Positions 39,110-49,677 are shown, counted from the stretch's first letter. The stretch is DNA of 54,398 nt from Cupriavidus gilardii J11 (GCF_007829435.1 NZ_VLJN01000008.1:57037-111434); one strand, 5' to 3'. Made by a program: numbers and translations. Notes: generated by a model from the sequence alone, not told the origin.

Positions 39110-40366
39110 ATGACCCTGCACGATTACCTCGAGATCTTTCGCAATCGCCGCATCGGCGCCATGCTGACCCTTGGCTTCGCCTCCGGGCTGCCGCTTGCGC
39201 TCACCTCCGGCACGCTGCAGGCATGGATGACGGTCGAGGGGCTCGATATCAAGACGATCGGCTTCTTTTCGCTGGTCGGGCAGGCCTATATCTTCAAATT
39301 CCTGTGGGCGCCGCTGATGGACCGCTATACGCCGCCCATGCTGGACCGGCGTCGTGGCTGGCTGCTGCTGACACAGCTGGGCCTGGTCGGCGGCATCGCC
39401 GCCATGGCGTTCTGCCCGCCACGCGAGGCGCTGTGGATGCTGGCGGCACTGGCCACGCTGGTCGCCTTCCTGTCCGCGTCGCAGGACATCGTGTTCGACG
39501 CCTACAGCACCGACGTGCTGCGGCCCGCCGAACGCGGCGTCGGTGCGGCGGTCAAGGTGCTGGGCTACCGGCTGGCGATGCTGGTGTCGGGTGGCCTCGC
39601 GCTATGGCTGGCAGACCGTGTACTGGGCTGGCAGCAGACCTATCTGCTGATGGCGGCATTGATGGGCATCGGCCTGCTGACATTGCCATGGGCTCCCGCG
39701 GCCGAATCGCCGGCGCGCGCGCCCCGCACGCTGGAGGAAGCCGTGGTGGGCCCGCTGCGCGATTTCTTCGCGCGCAGCGGGGCGTGGTGGCTGCTCGCAT
39801 TGATCGTGCTGTACAAGCTCGGCGACGCCTTTGCCGGCAGCCTCTCCACCACCTTCCTGATCCGCGGCGTCGGCTTTTCAGCGGGCGAGGTCGGTATCGT
39901 GAACAAGACACTGGGACTTGCCGCCACCATCGTCGGCGCGCTGTTCGGCGGCACGCTGATGGTCAAGCTGGGCCTGTACCGGTCGCTGATGGTGTTCGGC
40001 ATCCTGCAGGCGGTGTCCAACTTCGGCTACTGGCTGCTGGCCGTCACGCCGGCCCATCTGTGGACCATGGGCGCGACCATCGCGGTGGAAAACCTGTGCG
40101 GCGGCATGGGGACGGCGGCCTTCGTCGCGCTGCTGATGGCGCTGTGCAACCGCTCGTTCTCGGCGACACAGTACGCGCTGCTGTCCGCACTGGCGTCGGT
40201 GGGGCGCGTCTATGTCGGCCCGACCTCCGGCTATCTGGTCGAATCAATCGGCTGGGCGCCGTTCTATCTCGGCACCGTGCTGGTGGCGTTGCCCGGGCTG
40301 GCGCTGCTGCGCGCGATGCGGGGAACGGTGGAGCGGTATGAGGAGCAGGCGCGCAATGGGACGTGA
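39110..40366 (+). CDS. ampG: AmpG-family muropeptide MFS transporter
   Basis: 418 residues with about 12 hydrophobic segments. AmpG imports anhydro-muropeptides from the periplasm for recycling and beta-lactamase signalling. Family blocks: LGFASGLPLALTSGTLQAWM, FKFLWAPLMDRYTPP, SASQDIVFDAYSTDVLRP and FLIRGVGFSAGEVGIVNKTLG. It complements the lytic transglycosylase encoded at 7047-9008. The gene diverges from the M48 protease gene across 114 bases. Confidence 0.94.
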   Translation: MTLHDYLEIFRNRRIGAMLTLGFASGLPLALTSGTLQAWMTVEGLDIKTIGFFSLVGQAYIFKFLWAPLMDRYTPPMLDRRRGWLLLTQLGLVGGIAAMAFCPPREALWMLAALATLVAFLSASQDIVFDAYSTDVLRPAERGVGAAVKVLGYRLAMLVSGGLALWLADRVLGWQQTYLLMAALMGIGLLTLPWAPAAESPARAPRTLEEAVVGPLRDFFARSGAWWLLALIVLYKLGDAFAGSLSTTFLIRGVGFSAGEVGIVNKTLGLAATIVGALFGGTLMVKLGLYRSLMVFGILQAVSNFGYWLLAVTPAHLWTMGATIAVENLCGGMGTAAFVALLMALCNRSFSATQYALLSALASVGRVYVGPTSGYLVESIGWAPFYLGTVLVALPGLALLRAMRGTVERYEEQARNGT

Positions 40367-40419
40367 GTTGAGGGTGGGGATTTGCTGATACTGCCCACCA
40401 TCACCGTGTATCGCCGCCC

Positions 40420-41244
40420 CTACTCCTTGTAATAAACGATCTGGTGCGACGTCGCCAGCAGCCGCCCCTCCGGGCTCCAAAGCTGCGCGCTCTGGTCGAA
40501 GAAGCCTTGCCGGAACACCTGCGCCCGCGCGCTGCCCAGCGCATGGCGGTCGCCCAGTGCCGCCAGTTCGTCGCTACCGGCATGGAAGTACGTAGTCAGC
40601 GACACCGTGCCGGCCGGCACGAACCCCGCGCGCTTGAGGAAGATGCGCGGATAGAAACTGTCGCACCACGCCGCAACGGCGGCGTAGTCGGGCGTGCGCG
40701 CCGGATGGTCGCGTAACCAGAACTGCGTCACGCTATCGGGATGTTCCGTGCCCGGGGCCGCGTCCGGCTTGGCCCCGCGTACCGGCCGCATCTCATAGGA
40801 CTTCAGCCAGCGCACCGGCGCAAAGCCGGTCGGCATCGGCTCGATCGTCGCGGCATCGGGCACCTGCGGAAACGCCGCCTCGTCGCACTGCCATGTGTCA
40901 CGGCGCAGCGCGAACACCGCGCTGCCGGTGGTCGCCACTTCGCCCTTCTGCACCAGCTCCAGCGACCAATGCTGTGTCGAGCGATTGGTCCGCCTGGGCC
41001 GCGCCTCGATCGTGAACGGTCCCTCGGCGATCGGCCCGGCGAAGTTCACCGTCAGCGCGATCGGGTCACCAAGCCGTGCGGGATGAATCAGCGCCGCCCG
41101 CAGCAAGGTTGCCGCCGTGATGCCGCCGAACGGGCCGATCATGTTCCAGTACGCCTCGGTGGTGCGGCCGGCGAAGCGGTGATCGCCGGCCGGCTCCAGT
41201 GCGATGGCATCGTCGAAAGGGTGGAGAGCGGCGGGAGCGGACAT
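40420..41244 (-). CDS. TesB-like acyl-CoA thioesterase family protein
   Basis: 274 residues, double-hotdog layout. Visible are WNMIGPFGGITAATLLRAAL (the hotdog helix with GG), LTVNFAGPI, a middle SVTQFWLRDHP and the C-terminal DQSAQLWSPEGRLLATSHQIVYYKE. The last is typical of this thioesterase family, with Asp and Gln of the catalytic network. The physiological acyl-CoA is unknown. A perfect palindrome (41314-41327) 70 bases upstream of the ATG may be its operator. It is convergent with ampG, 53 bases apart. Confidence 0.85.
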   Translation of the reverse strand: MSAPAALHPFDDAIALEPAGDHRFAGRTTEAYWNMIGPFGGITAATLLRAALIHPARLGDPIALTVNFAGPIAEGPFTIEARPRRTNRSTQHWSLELVQKGEVATTGSAVFALRRDTWQCDEAAFPQVPDAATIEPMPTGFAPVRWLKSYEMRPVRGAKPDAAPGTEHPDSVTQFWLRDHPARTPDYAAVAAWCDSFYPRIFLKRAGFVPAGTVSLTTYFHAGSDELAALGDRHALGSARAQVFRQGFFDQSAQLWSPEGRLLATSHQIVYYKE

Positions 41245-41313
41245 GGGGCGTTCCTGCAGGTTCCTGTATGTTCCGTCCGGCTGGCGGATGCCGTGGGGCG
41301 CCCCGCACAGATT

Positions 41314-41327
41314 CGAACGATCGTTCG
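41314..41327. promoter_or_regulatory. Perfect palindrome upstream of the thioesterase gene (TetR-type operator candidate)
   Basis: CGAACGATCGTTCG is a perfect 14-base palindrome, located 70-83 bases before the thioesterase start. GAACG-N2-CGTTC is the kind of site bound by TetR-family regulators of fatty-acid and CoA-ester genes. No regulator gene for it is adjacent, so the assignment is inference. Confidence 0.4.
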
Positions 41328-41408
41328 GAAAACCCGGCTACGGTATCCGGGCGGGCGCCGGCACGTCAAGTGCGGATCGGCCCCTACGCCCGCCAGGGCG
41401 ATGCGGGA

Positions 41409-42032
41409 TCAGACCGAGCAAACCCGGTAGACAGCCAGATCGCCGCGCCAGTTGACGCCCCAATTGACCGTGACGCCTTCGTGCAGCACCACGCGGTCGA
41501 CCACACGCAGGCCGACCTTCGGCGCCAATTCCTCGAAGTCGCTGATGGTCAGCACACGCACGTTGGGGGTGTCGTACCACTGGTAAGGCAACGCCTCGGA
41601 TACCGGCATGCGGCCGCGGAACACGGACAACCGATGCGGCCAATAGCCGAAATTCGGGAACGACACGATGCACTCGCGCCCGACCCGCAGCGTTTCGCGC
41701 AATACTTGGGCGGTGTTGTGTATCGTCTGCAGCGTCTGCGACAGGATCACCGTGTCGAAGCTCTTGTCCTCGAACAGCTTGAGCCCGCCTTCCAGGTCCT
41801 GCTGGATGACATGGACCCCCTTGCGCACGCAGGCGAGCACGTCCTCGTCGCGGATCTCGATGCCGTAGGCCTGCACATCAAGCTCGTCCTGAAGTACACG
41901 CAGCAGACTCCCGTCGCCGCAGCCCAGGTCCAGCACGGTGGCGTTCGGCTCGATCCAGCGCGCGATCGCACGGAAATCCGGGCGGCGCGCCAGCACCCCG
42001 TTGGCGGCCTCGGTCATGGCTTTGGCGTTCAT
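41409..42032 (-). CDS. metW: Methionine biosynthesis protein MetW
   Basis: 207 residues with a SAM-methyltransferase-like fold. [15 protein letters not shown] is the nucleotide loop, and [27 protein letters not shown] is the MetW signature. [32 protein letters not shown] is also near-invariant. MetW acts with MetX in homoserine acylation in proteobacteria lacking MetA. The ATG overlaps the metX stop by four bases, so translation is coupled. Confidence 0.96.
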   Translation of the reverse strand: MNAKAMTEAANGVLARRPDFRAIARWIEPNATVLDLGCGDGSLLRVLQDELDVQAYGIEIRDEDVLACVRKGVHVIQQDLEGGLKLFEDKSFDTVILSQTLQTIHNTAQVLRETLRVGRECIVSFPNFGYWPHRLSVFRGRMPVSEALPYQWYDTPNVRVLTISDFEELAPKVGLRVVDRVVLHEGVTVNWGVNWRGDLAVYRVCSV

Positions 42033-43201
42033 GCCCCTACCTCCTGCGCAATGCGCTCGTAATAGGCGCGCATCACGTTGTGATAGCGCGGATCGTCGAG
42101 CAGGAAGGCATCGTGGCCATGCGGCGCGTCGATTTCCGCGTAGCTGACCGGCCGCTTGTTATCGAGCAGCGCCTTGACCAGCTCGCGGCTGCGCGCGGGC
42201 GCGAAACGCCAGTCCGTGGTGAAGCTGGCCACCAGGAAGCTGGCGCGCGTATGGGCCACCGCGCGGGTGAGGTCGCCGCCAAACGCGAGCGCCGGATCGA
42301 AGTAGTCGAGCGCGCGAGTGATCAACAGATAGGTATTCGCATCGAAATACTCTGCGAACTTGTCGCCCTGGTAGCGCAGGTAGCTTTCCACCTGGAACTC
42401 GACATCGAACGAGAAGCGGATGTCCTCCGCCTTCAGCTCGCGGCCGAACTTGGCCGCCATGTCCTCGTCCGACAGGTAGGTGATATGGCCGATCATCCGG
42501 GCCACGCGCAGTCCGCGCTTGGGCTTGACGCCGTGCGCGTAGTAGTTGCCGCCGTGGAAATCAGGGTCGGACAGGATCGCGCTGCGCGCGACCTCGTTGA
42601 AGGCGATGTTTTGCGCCGACAGCTTGGGGGTCGAGGCCACCACGATGCAATGACGCAGCCGTTCCGGATACATCAGGCTCCAGGCCAGCGCCTGCATGCC
42701 GCCGAGGCTGCCGCCCATCACCGCCGCGAACTGCTCGATGCCAAAGGCGTCCGCCACGCGGGCCTGGGCGTTGACCCAGTCCTCCACGGTGACCACCGGG
42801 AATGCCGCGCCAAACGGCTGGCCGGTGGCTGGATTCAGGCTCATCGGCCCCGTCGAGCCGAAGCACGAGCCGAGATTGTTGACGCCGATCACAAAGAACC
42901 GGTCCGTGTCGAGCGGCTTGCCGGGGCCGACCATGTTGTCCCACCAGCCGACATCGCGCGGATCGTGCGCATATACGCCGGCGACATGGTGCGAGGCGTT
43001 CAGCGCGTGGCAAACCAGCACAGCATTGCTGCGCGAGGCATTGAGCGTGCCGTAGGTTTCGACCATCAGGTCGTAGTCCGCCAGCGAGGAGCCGTTGCGC
43101 AAGGGCAGCGGCTCGGCGAAATGCATGCGCTTTGGCGTGACGACACCGACCGAATCGGCCGGCAACGCCAGCGCGGGAGGCGGCGAAGCAAGGTCAGTCA
43201 T
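42029..43201 (-). CDS. metX: Homoserine O-acyltransferase MetX
   Basis: 390 residues, alpha/beta-hydrolase fold; the first committed step of methionine synthesis. [25 protein letters not shown] (GxSxGG nucleophile elbow with catalytic Ser) and [11 protein letters not shown] (catalytic His, Asp nearby) are visible. Whether it uses acetyl- or succinyl-CoA cannot be settled by eye; proteobacterial MetX next to MetW has often proved to be a succinyltransferase. The leader contains a strong intrinsic terminator ending 26 bases before the ATG. Confidence 0.96.
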   Translation of the reverse strand: MTDLASPPPALALPADSVGVVTPKRMHFAEPLPLRNGSSLADYDLMVETYGTLNASRSNAVLVCHALNASHHVAGVYAHDPRDVGWWDNMVGPGKPLDTDRFFVIGVNNLGSCFGSTGPMSLNPATGQPFGAAFPVVTVEDWVNAQARVADAFGIEQFAAVMGGSLGGMQALAWSLMYPERLRHCIVVASTPKLSAQNIAFNEVARSAILSDPDFHGGNYYAHGVKPKRGLRVARMIGHITYLSDEDMAAKFGRELKAEDIRFSFDVEFQVESYLRYQGDKFAEYFDANTYLLITRALDYFDPALAFGGDLTRAVAHTRASFLVASFTTDWRFAPARSRELVKALLDNKRPVSYAEIDAPHGHDAFLLDDPRYHNVMRAYYERIAQEVGA

Positions 43202-43227
43202 CAGATAGGAGCCCGGAAAGCGGGCAT

Positions 43228-43276
43228 AAAAAAACCCGACCGGTCTTGCGTTTAGGGCAACGCAGCCAAGTCGGGT
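43228..43276 (-). terminator. Intrinsic terminator inside the metX leader (attenuator candidate)
   Basis: On the minus strand ACCCGAC (43240-43234 side) pairs with GTCGGGT across an inner stem TGCGTT/AACGCA with a six-base loop, followed immediately by seven Ts. This is a textbook Rho-independent terminator. It points toward metX and ends 26 bases before its ATG, so it must be conditionally read through unless it belongs to a separate short RNA. Confidence 0.75.
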
Positions 43277-43469
43277 GGTGTCGCGCCGGCCGTGTTCGTC
43301 CGTCGCGCGGTGGCGTGTGTCCGTATCTCGATGGAGGGGCGCCGACCAACCTCTTTAGCCGCATTTATAGTGGCGGAAGGAAGCGTCCGGATATTGCCAT
43401 CCTGACAGGATCGTTCCCCGCCTCGCGCCCGCAAGCCAGTCATCAAATCGGCGCGATCGGCAGATTATA
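43277..43469 (-). promoter_or_regulatory. metX leader and promoter region
   Basis: The 323-base gap between slmA and metX holds no gene. On the minus strand it has a TATAAT hexamer at 43469-43464 and a TATAAA at 43369-43364 as possible minus-10 elements. The odd palindrome ATCCTGACAGGAT lies at 43399-43411. About 80 bases of unassigned leader precede the terminator at 43228-43276. I recognise no SAM-I, SAM-II or SAH aptamer in it. Confidence 0.4.
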
Positions 43470-43524
43470 GTGCAAAACCGGCGGAGCGCCCGAGCCGGCA
43501 CGCCGGCGGCGGTAAGCCGCGAAA

Positions 43525-44193
43525 TCAGCCCAGCAGCACGCGAACCTGCGCGTCCACCTGTCCCACCGGCAGCTTGCGGAAGCCGCTCTTGGCGTAGCGG
43601 TGCCAATGGCCCTGTACCGCGGCCATGATCAGCGCGGCCCGCATCGGGACGTCGGCATCGGCCGGAAACGCGGCCTGGGTGATGGCGACCTTCAGGCACT
43701 GGCGGATCGACGCCTCGATGCGGTCGACCAGCTGGTTGATCCGCTCCTGCAGCCGCTCGTGCTCGCCGACCAGCGCTTCGCCGGTCAGCACACGCGTCAT
43801 GCCCGGGTTCTTCTCGGCAAACGACAACAGCATGCGCACGATGGCCTGCACCTGGCGCAGCCCATGTTCTTCCTGCGCGGTGATCTGGTTGATCAGACCG
43901 AAGATCGTCTCTTCGATAAAGCCGATCAGGCCCTCGAACATCTGCGCCTTGCTGGCGAAATGCCGGTACAGCGCGGCCTCCGAGACGTTAAGCCGCGCGG
44001 CCAGCGCCGCGGTCGTGATGCGCTCCGAGCGCGGATGCTCCAGCATCGCGGCGAGCGTCTGCAGGATCTGCACGCGGCGCTCGCCCGGCCGGGGACGCTT
44101 GCGCGGCGGCGTTTCGCCGTTGGCGTGCTCGCTGGCGGCGCCGGCCGCGGTCCCTGCCATCGCCGCCGGTTGCCGGACATTGCTCTGCGTCAT
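43525..44193 (-). CDS. slmA: Nucleoid occlusion factor SlmA
   Basis: 222 residues of the TetR family. After a 30-residue basic Pro/Arg-rich start, GERRVQILQTLAAMLE leads into the HTH ITTAALAARLNVSEAALYRHFASKAQMFEGLI. FIEETIFGLINQI and MTRVLTGEALVGEHERLQERINQL are SlmA-specific helices. SlmA binds DNA sites and blocks FtsZ ring assembly over the nucleoid. The ATG overlaps the upstream nucleotidase gene stop by four bases. Confidence 0.94.
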   Translation of the reverse strand: MTQSNVRQPAAMAGTAAGAASEHANGETPPRKRPRPGERRVQILQTLAAMLEHPRSERITTAALAARLNVSEAALYRHFASKAQMFEGLIGFIEETIFGLINQITAQEEHGLRQVQAIVRMLLSFAEKNPGMTRVLTGEALVGEHERLQERINQLVDRIEASIRQCLKVAITQAAFPADADVPMRAALIMAAVQGHWHRYAKSGFRKLPVGQVDAQVRVLLG

Positions 44194-45149
44194 GACCCTC
44201 GCCTCCGCAATCTTCTGTGCAGTTGATGGGCCGATTGTACTTTTATGTCCACATAGGCCGGCCGATGCACCACGCGCTTGCGCTGTCGCGACGGGACATG
44301 CGCGCTCTGGGCCTCCGCCGCAACCAGCGCCACGGCTTGCTGCTGCGCGGCGTGCGCAGCCTCGCCGCGATGGCCGCCCTCCACCTGCAGCAGCGTGCGT
44401 TCGGCCCGCAGCGTATCGCGCAGAGCCGTATCGCGCGCGGTGCCGGCCGGCACGTCATGCGGGCGCGATGGCGTCAGCGAACGCAGATATCCGGTGACCC
44501 AGGCCGTGCGGATGCCCAGTCCGGCGTAGCGCTTCAGGTGCGACACGGTGTCCTCGACCAGCACCGCGCGTCCGGGCGCGATGCGAAGCTGCGCCAGCAG
44601 CCGGCGCAGCATGCGGCGGTCCGGCTTCGGACGCAGTTCGCCATGCACCCACATCTGCTCGATCGCCACCACGCGTTCGAAACAGCGGTCGATGCCGGCC
44701 ACCCGCAACACCGCGCGCGCGTACTGCTCCGGCGCGTTGGTCAGCAGGATCTTGCGGCCGGGCAGGCGCTGCAGCTGCTTCGCGAGGCCCCGGCGCACGC
44801 GCACCATCGCGGCAAGTTCCGCGAAGGTATGCGCCGCGCGAAGGAAGTCGGCCGGGTCCACGCCATGATGGCGGATCATGCCAAGCAGCGTGGCGCCGTA
44901 GCGTTGCCAGTATTGGACGCGGACGCGGCTGGCGGTAGCCTCGTCGCAGCCCAGCACCCGCGCCACATAGGCCGTCATCATCGTGTTGATGGCCGGAAAG
45001 ATGGCGTGCGATGCGTCGTGCAGCGTGTTATCCAGATCGAACAGCCAGACCGTCGGTCCGGAGCGATCGCCGACCGGACGTCGCAACAGGCGTTGCGCGC
45101 AGCGGCGATGGCGGCAGGGGTCGGTGGAATCGGTGCGGGCAGCGGGCAC
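44190..45149 (-). CDS. HAD-family pyrimidine 5-nucleotidase
   Basis: 319 residues. HAD motif I is DLDNTLHDAS, motif II LTNAPEQYAR, motif III the Lys in RPKPDRRM and motif IV VEDTVSHL. The overall form matches the SDT1/PPase-like pyrimidine 5-nucleotidase group. The frame opens with a GTG at 45149 without a ribosome-binding site and the first 30 residues are Arg/Cys-rich, so the true start may be later, near GPTVWLFDLDNT. The gene order argB, nucleotidase, slmA on one strand suggests an operon, a combination conserved in Burkholderiaceae. Confidence 0.85.
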   Translation of the reverse strand: MPAARTDSTDPCRHRRCAQRLLRRPVGDRSGPTVWLFDLDNTLHDASHAIFPAINTMMTAYVARVLGCDEATASRVRVQYWQRYGATLLGMIRHHGVDPADFLRAAHTFAELAAMVRVRRGLAKQLQRLPGRKILLTNAPEQYARAVLRVAGIDRCFERVVAIEQMWVHGELRPKPDRRMLRRLLAQLRIAPGRAVLVEDTVSHLKRYAGLGIRTAWVTGYLRSLTPSRPHDVPAGTARDTALRDTLRAERTLLQVEGGHRGEAAHAAQQQAVALVAAEAQSAHVPSRQRKRVVHRPAYVDIKVQSAHQLHRRLRRRGS

Positions 45150-45214
45150 GGGGAGAGGGCGACGGGCAAGGCAGCGCGCAGGCGCGCGCCTGCCCGGCCG
45201 CGTGCCGACAGGGA

Positions 45215-46363
<1,149 letters not shown>

Positions 46364-46378
46364 TCACTCAATGCCGCC

Positions 46379-46594
46379 ATGACCACGCGCGCCCCGTCTC
46401 CCGTCCTGACCGGTCAGTTGCGTCCGGTGGAACGCTGCGCCGCCTGTGGAACAGCCTTTGTCTGTGGACACGCCGCGGGGCTGCCGCAATGCTGGTGCGC
46501 GAGCGAGCCGCTGCTGCCGGCGCGGCGCATCGTGCCGGGGCAGCACTGCCTGTGTCCCGGCTGCCTGCGCCAACGTCAGCGCGCGCAAGGATGA
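46379..46594 (+). CDS. Cysteine-rich CWC family protein
   Basis: 71 residues. CAACGTAFVCG, then CWC (in LPQCWCASEPLLP) and CLCPGCL give seven cysteines in the pattern of the cysteine-rich CWC family, probably a small metal-binding protein. Function unknown. The ATG at 46379 is chosen because it starts just before the conserved part; the frame is open further upstream but not conserved-looking. It precedes the LysR gene by 67 bases on the same strand. Confidence 0.75.
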   Translation: MTTRAPSPVLTGQLRPVERCAACGTAFVCGHAAGLPQCWCASEPLLPARRIVPGQHCLCPGCLRQRQRAQG

Positions 46595-46661
46595 CGCGGG
46601 GCGAGCCACTGTAACGTCGATCGATTTCCTTTTCGCAATCCGACCGTTTAATATTCGTCGG

Positions 46662-47597
46662 ATGAATACCCTTCGTCACGTCGACCTGAATCTGCTGGTG
46701 GTGCTGGAAGCGCTGCTGGCCGAACGCCATATCTCCCGCGCCGCGCTGCGCCTGCAGTTGAGCCAGCCGGCGGTCAGCCACGCACTGGGCCGGCTGCGCC
46801 AGTTGCTGGACGATCCGCTGCTGGTGCGCGGCCAGGGCGGCCTGGTACTGACGCAGCGGGCCCATGAACTCGCAGAGCCACTGGCCGAAGCGCTGGCGCA
46901 GGTGCGCATCCTGCTCGGTCCGTCGGGTTTCCAGCCGGCCACGGCGCGGCGCAGCTTCCGGCTGGCGATGTCCGACTACGGCGCGATGGTGGTGTTGCCA
47001 CCGTTGCTGCGGGCGGTCAGGAAGGCCGCGCCTGGCATCGAACTCGTGGTAAGCCAGGCGAGCCGCGAAGGCATGACGGCGCAGGTCAGCGATGGCGAGG
47101 TCGACCTGGCGATCGGCGTGTTCGCGCACCAGCCCGAGGGTGTACGCATGGCGGCGCTGTTCGACGACGGCTATGCGTGCGTGGTGGACGCCGCCACCGT
47201 GCGGGACCACGGACGGCTGGACCCCGTGGCCTATCTGGCACGCTCGCACGTGCTGGTGGCGAGCGATCGCGACCGCGTCGATCCGGTCGATGCCGCCATC
47301 GCAAAACAGGGGGGCCGGCGCAAGATCGCCTGCGTGGTGCCGCACTGGAGCGTGGCGCCGGCGTTGATCGCCGGGACCAATCTGGTATTGACCACGGCGC
47401 GCCGCAGCCTCGCGGCGCTGGAGCAGGATCCCCGCTTCGCGGTGTTCGAGCCGCCGTACCCGGTGCCGGGCTTCACGGTCAGCGCGCTGTGGAACGGCCG
47501 CAACGACGCCGACCCAGGCCACAGCTGGCTGCGCGAGCGCCTGTTGGCGGCGTGCTCGGGCGCGCAGGCGGACGAATCGATCAGCCTGCGCGGCTAA
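46662..47597 (+). CDS. LysR-family transcriptional regulator
   Basis: 311 residues. The N-terminal winged HTH is LRHVDLNLLVVLEALLAERHISRAALRLQLSQPAVSHALGRLRQLL (residues 4-49), followed by the linker helix and a substrate-binding domain starting near residue 95 (RSFRLAMSDYGAM). The NodD/LinR-like subgroup is suggested by DLNLL and VSHALGRLRQLLDDPLLVR. The effector and targets are unknown, and no obvious divergent target gene is adjacent. Confidence 0.92.
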   Translation: MNTLRHVDLNLLVVLEALLAERHISRAALRLQLSQPAVSHALGRLRQLLDDPLLVRGQGGLVLTQRAHELAEPLAEALAQVRILLGPSGFQPATARRSFRLAMSDYGAMVVLPPLLRAVRKAAPGIELVVSQASREGMTAQVSDGEVDLAIGVFAHQPEGVRMAALFDDGYACVVDAATVRDHGRLDPVAYLARSHVLVASDRDRVDPVDAAIAKQGGRRKIACVVPHWSVAPALIAGTNLVLTTARRSLAALEQDPRFAVFEPPYPVPGFTVSALWNGRNDADPGHSWLRERLLAACSGAQADESISLRG

Positions 47598-47652
47598 GCG
47601 GCCGCGCGCCAGTGTCGGCTCCTGTTCCTGTCGGGTCCCCAGCCGGGCAGAA

Positions 47653-48132
47653 TCAGTGCTTGTGCCCGCCGTGCCCGGCGGGCGCCGTCAAGGCCCGGAC
47701 CTCGGCATTGACGCGTTGCTCGAACACCTTGCCGCCCTGCTCGAAGCGCAGCGTCAGCGGCACGGAATCGCCCGCCTTCAACTGGCCCTTCAGTTCGAGC
47801 AGCATCACATGGTAGCCGCCGGGTTTCAGCTCGACGTCCTGCATGCGGGGCAGCGGCAATGCGTCGATGGCGCGCATCCGCATGACACTGCCGTCCATCT
47901 TCATCTCGTGAACCTCCGCGCGGGCCGCGGCGGGCGTCGACACGCCGAGCAACCTGGCGGGCTCATGCGCGTGCAGCGTCATGAAGACGCCGGTTGCGGT
48001 TTGCGCGGGAACTGTGCCGCGGGCCCAGGCGTCGTGGATGTCGACCTGCGCCAGGGCGGCCGCCGGCGCGAGCGCGGCCAGTGCGAGAAACCATGCGGCG
48101 CGGCGTGCTGCGGCGAAGCTGCGGGCTTGCAT
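47653..48132 (-). CDS. Copper chaperone PCu(A)C family protein
   Basis: 159 residues with a signal peptide (about 1-29, ending PAAALAQ). The periplasmic domain shows the H(M)x10Mx21HxM copper site: the motif EVHEMKMDGSVMRMRAI, then PGGYHVMLLEL. A His-rich tail GHGGHKH adds potential copper ligands. In related bacteria PCu(A)C loads copper into cytochrome oxidase CuA. It diverges from the histidine kinase gene across 219 bases. A redox-sensing RegB-like system controlling oxidases would fit this neighbourhood. Confidence 0.92.
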   Translation of the reverse strand: MQARSFAAARRAAWFLALAALAPAAALAQVDIHDAWARGTVPAQTATGVFMTLHAHEPARLLGVSTPAAARAEVHEMKMDGSVMRMRAIDALPLPRMQDVELKPGGYHVMLLELKGQLKAGDSVPLTLRFEQGGKVFEQRVNAEVRALTAPAGHGGHKH

Positions 48133-48351
48133 TTCAAACCTCTTCTGCTGTGTACGGAAATCGCGATTAGACCATGCCCCGGCCAAGAGCGCCGGGCGCC
48201 GGGCGACGCCGCACCACTGACTGCCGCGTCGTTGCGCTGTGTCCGGCAACGGAAACAATCCGCCAGTCTGGCAGGCCCCCGCCATCGGACCAATGCGGCA
48301 TGGTGTCGCATCGGGCGGTCACTGGTGCCTCGCATTGCTACACTCGCGGGC

Positions 48352-49677
48352 ATGACGATCTTCGCCAACGCCGTTCCGGACCGGCACAGCCTGCTGAGCC
48401 TGCGCCGCCTCTATTGGCTGCGCTGGGTGCTGCTGGCGTGCGAGAGCCTGCTGCTGGTCGGCGCGGACACGGTGATCGGCCTGCTGCTGCCGCACGGGCC
48501 GCTATTGTCGATCTTTGGGCTGCAAGCGGTATTCAATCTGCTGACAGCCTGGCGCCTGCGCCAGCATGTGCGCGCCCGCTCCACGCCGGGCGAGGCCGAA
48601 CTGATGGGGCAACTGCTGGTCGATCTGACGGCGCTGTCGGCCATCCTGTTCTTCACCGGGGGCGCCACCAATCCGTTCGTATCGTTCTACCTGCCGGGCC
48701 TGGCGCTCGCCGCCGCACTGCTGCCGGCGGGCCAGGTCGCCGCGATGGCGGTCTATGCGCTGGCCTGTTACACGCTGATGCTGTTCGAATACGTGCCGCT
48801 CGAATTGCGCGATCCGGCCAATGCGATTCACTACCACCTCGCCGGCATGTGGCTCAATTTCGTCGCGAGCGCGGTCATGATCGCTCTCTTCGCCGCCCGC
48901 CTGTCCGGCACGCTGCGCCAACGCGACGCGGAGCTGCATCGGGCGCGCGAACAGCTGCTGCGGGAGGCACGCGCCGACGCGCTTGACGCCCAGGCGGCCA
49001 CGGTCGCTCACGAAATCGGCACGCCGCTCGGCACGCTTGCCGTCATCGCGGGCGAGCTGCGCGCCGATGCCGCGCACCGCACGCGCGGCGACACGGCTGT
49101 CCGCCACTACATGGCCGACCTCGACGCCATCGAGCAGCAACTGGCACTGTGCCGGTCGATCCTCGCACGGCTTCGCGACAACCCGACCGGCACATCCGCT
49201 AAGCCGGTATCGCGCTGGCTGGTCGCCTTTCTCGAAAGCTGGCATCTTCGCCATCCGGACGGGCGCCTGCAGACCTCGATCGCCGACGAGGCCGCCGCAT
49301 TGCCGGTCGAGCCGGCCCGCACCGGCCAGATGCTGACCATCCTGCTCGACAACGCCGTTCGAAGCCAGCAGGCCGCCGGGCGCGCCGAGCTTCCGCTGGA
49401 CCTGAAGATCTCGGTGGAACGGCGTGACGGCCGGATGGACCTGATCTTTCGCGTTGCCGATCGCGGCACCGGCATCCCGTTATCGCTGCGAGCCACGCTG
49501 GGCGAGGCGCCGGTGGCAAGCCTTCACGGCGGCCAGGGCATCGGCGCCTATCTGGCGCAGAGTGCCGCGCGGCAGGCGGGCGGATGCGTGATCTGGCGCG
49601 ACCGGGACAATGGCGGCACCACCGCGGAATTGAGGCTACCGATCAACGTCGAGATCGCGGAGCGCGCGGCGGCATGA
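48352..49677 (+). CDS. RegB/PrrB-like redox sensor histidine kinase
   Basis: 441 residues with about six hydrophobic segments in residues 20-182. GGATNPF (103-109) matches the GGxxNPF quinone-binding loop of RegB/PrrB/ActS. The H-box is ATVAHEIGTPLGTL with His220 as phosphorylation site. The ATPase domain has TILLDNAVRSQQ and DRGTGIP. RegB senses the respiratory quinone pool and signals to RegA. I did not find an unambiguous counterpart of the redox-active Cys of RegB. It overlaps its response regulator gene by four bases. Confidence 0.9.
   Translation: MTIFANAVPDRHSLLSLRRLYWLRWVLLACESLLLVGADTVIGLLLPHGPLLSIFGLQAVFNLLTAWRLRQHVRARSTPGEAELMGQLLVDLTALSAILFFTGGATNPFVSFYLPGLALAAALLPAGQVAAMAVYALACYTLMLFEYVPLELRDPANAIHYHLAGMWLNFVASAVMIALFAARLSGTLRQRDAELHRAREQLLREARADALDAQAATVAHEIGTPLGTLAVIAGELRADAAHRTRGDTAVRHYMADLDAIEQQLALCRSILARLRDNPTGTSAKPVSRWLVAFLESWHLRHPDGRLQTSIADEAAALPVEPARTGQMLTILLDNAVRSQQAAGRAELPLDLKISVERRDGRMDLIFRVADRGTGIPLSLRATLGEAPVASLHGGQGIGAYLAQSAARQAGGCVIWRDRDNGGTTAELRLPINVEIAERAAA

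Noticed and set aside
43228-43470. SAM-II or S-box riboswitch upstream of metX
   Set aside because: I could not match the conserved core of either class; only the terminator is convincing, so it is reported as an unassigned leader.
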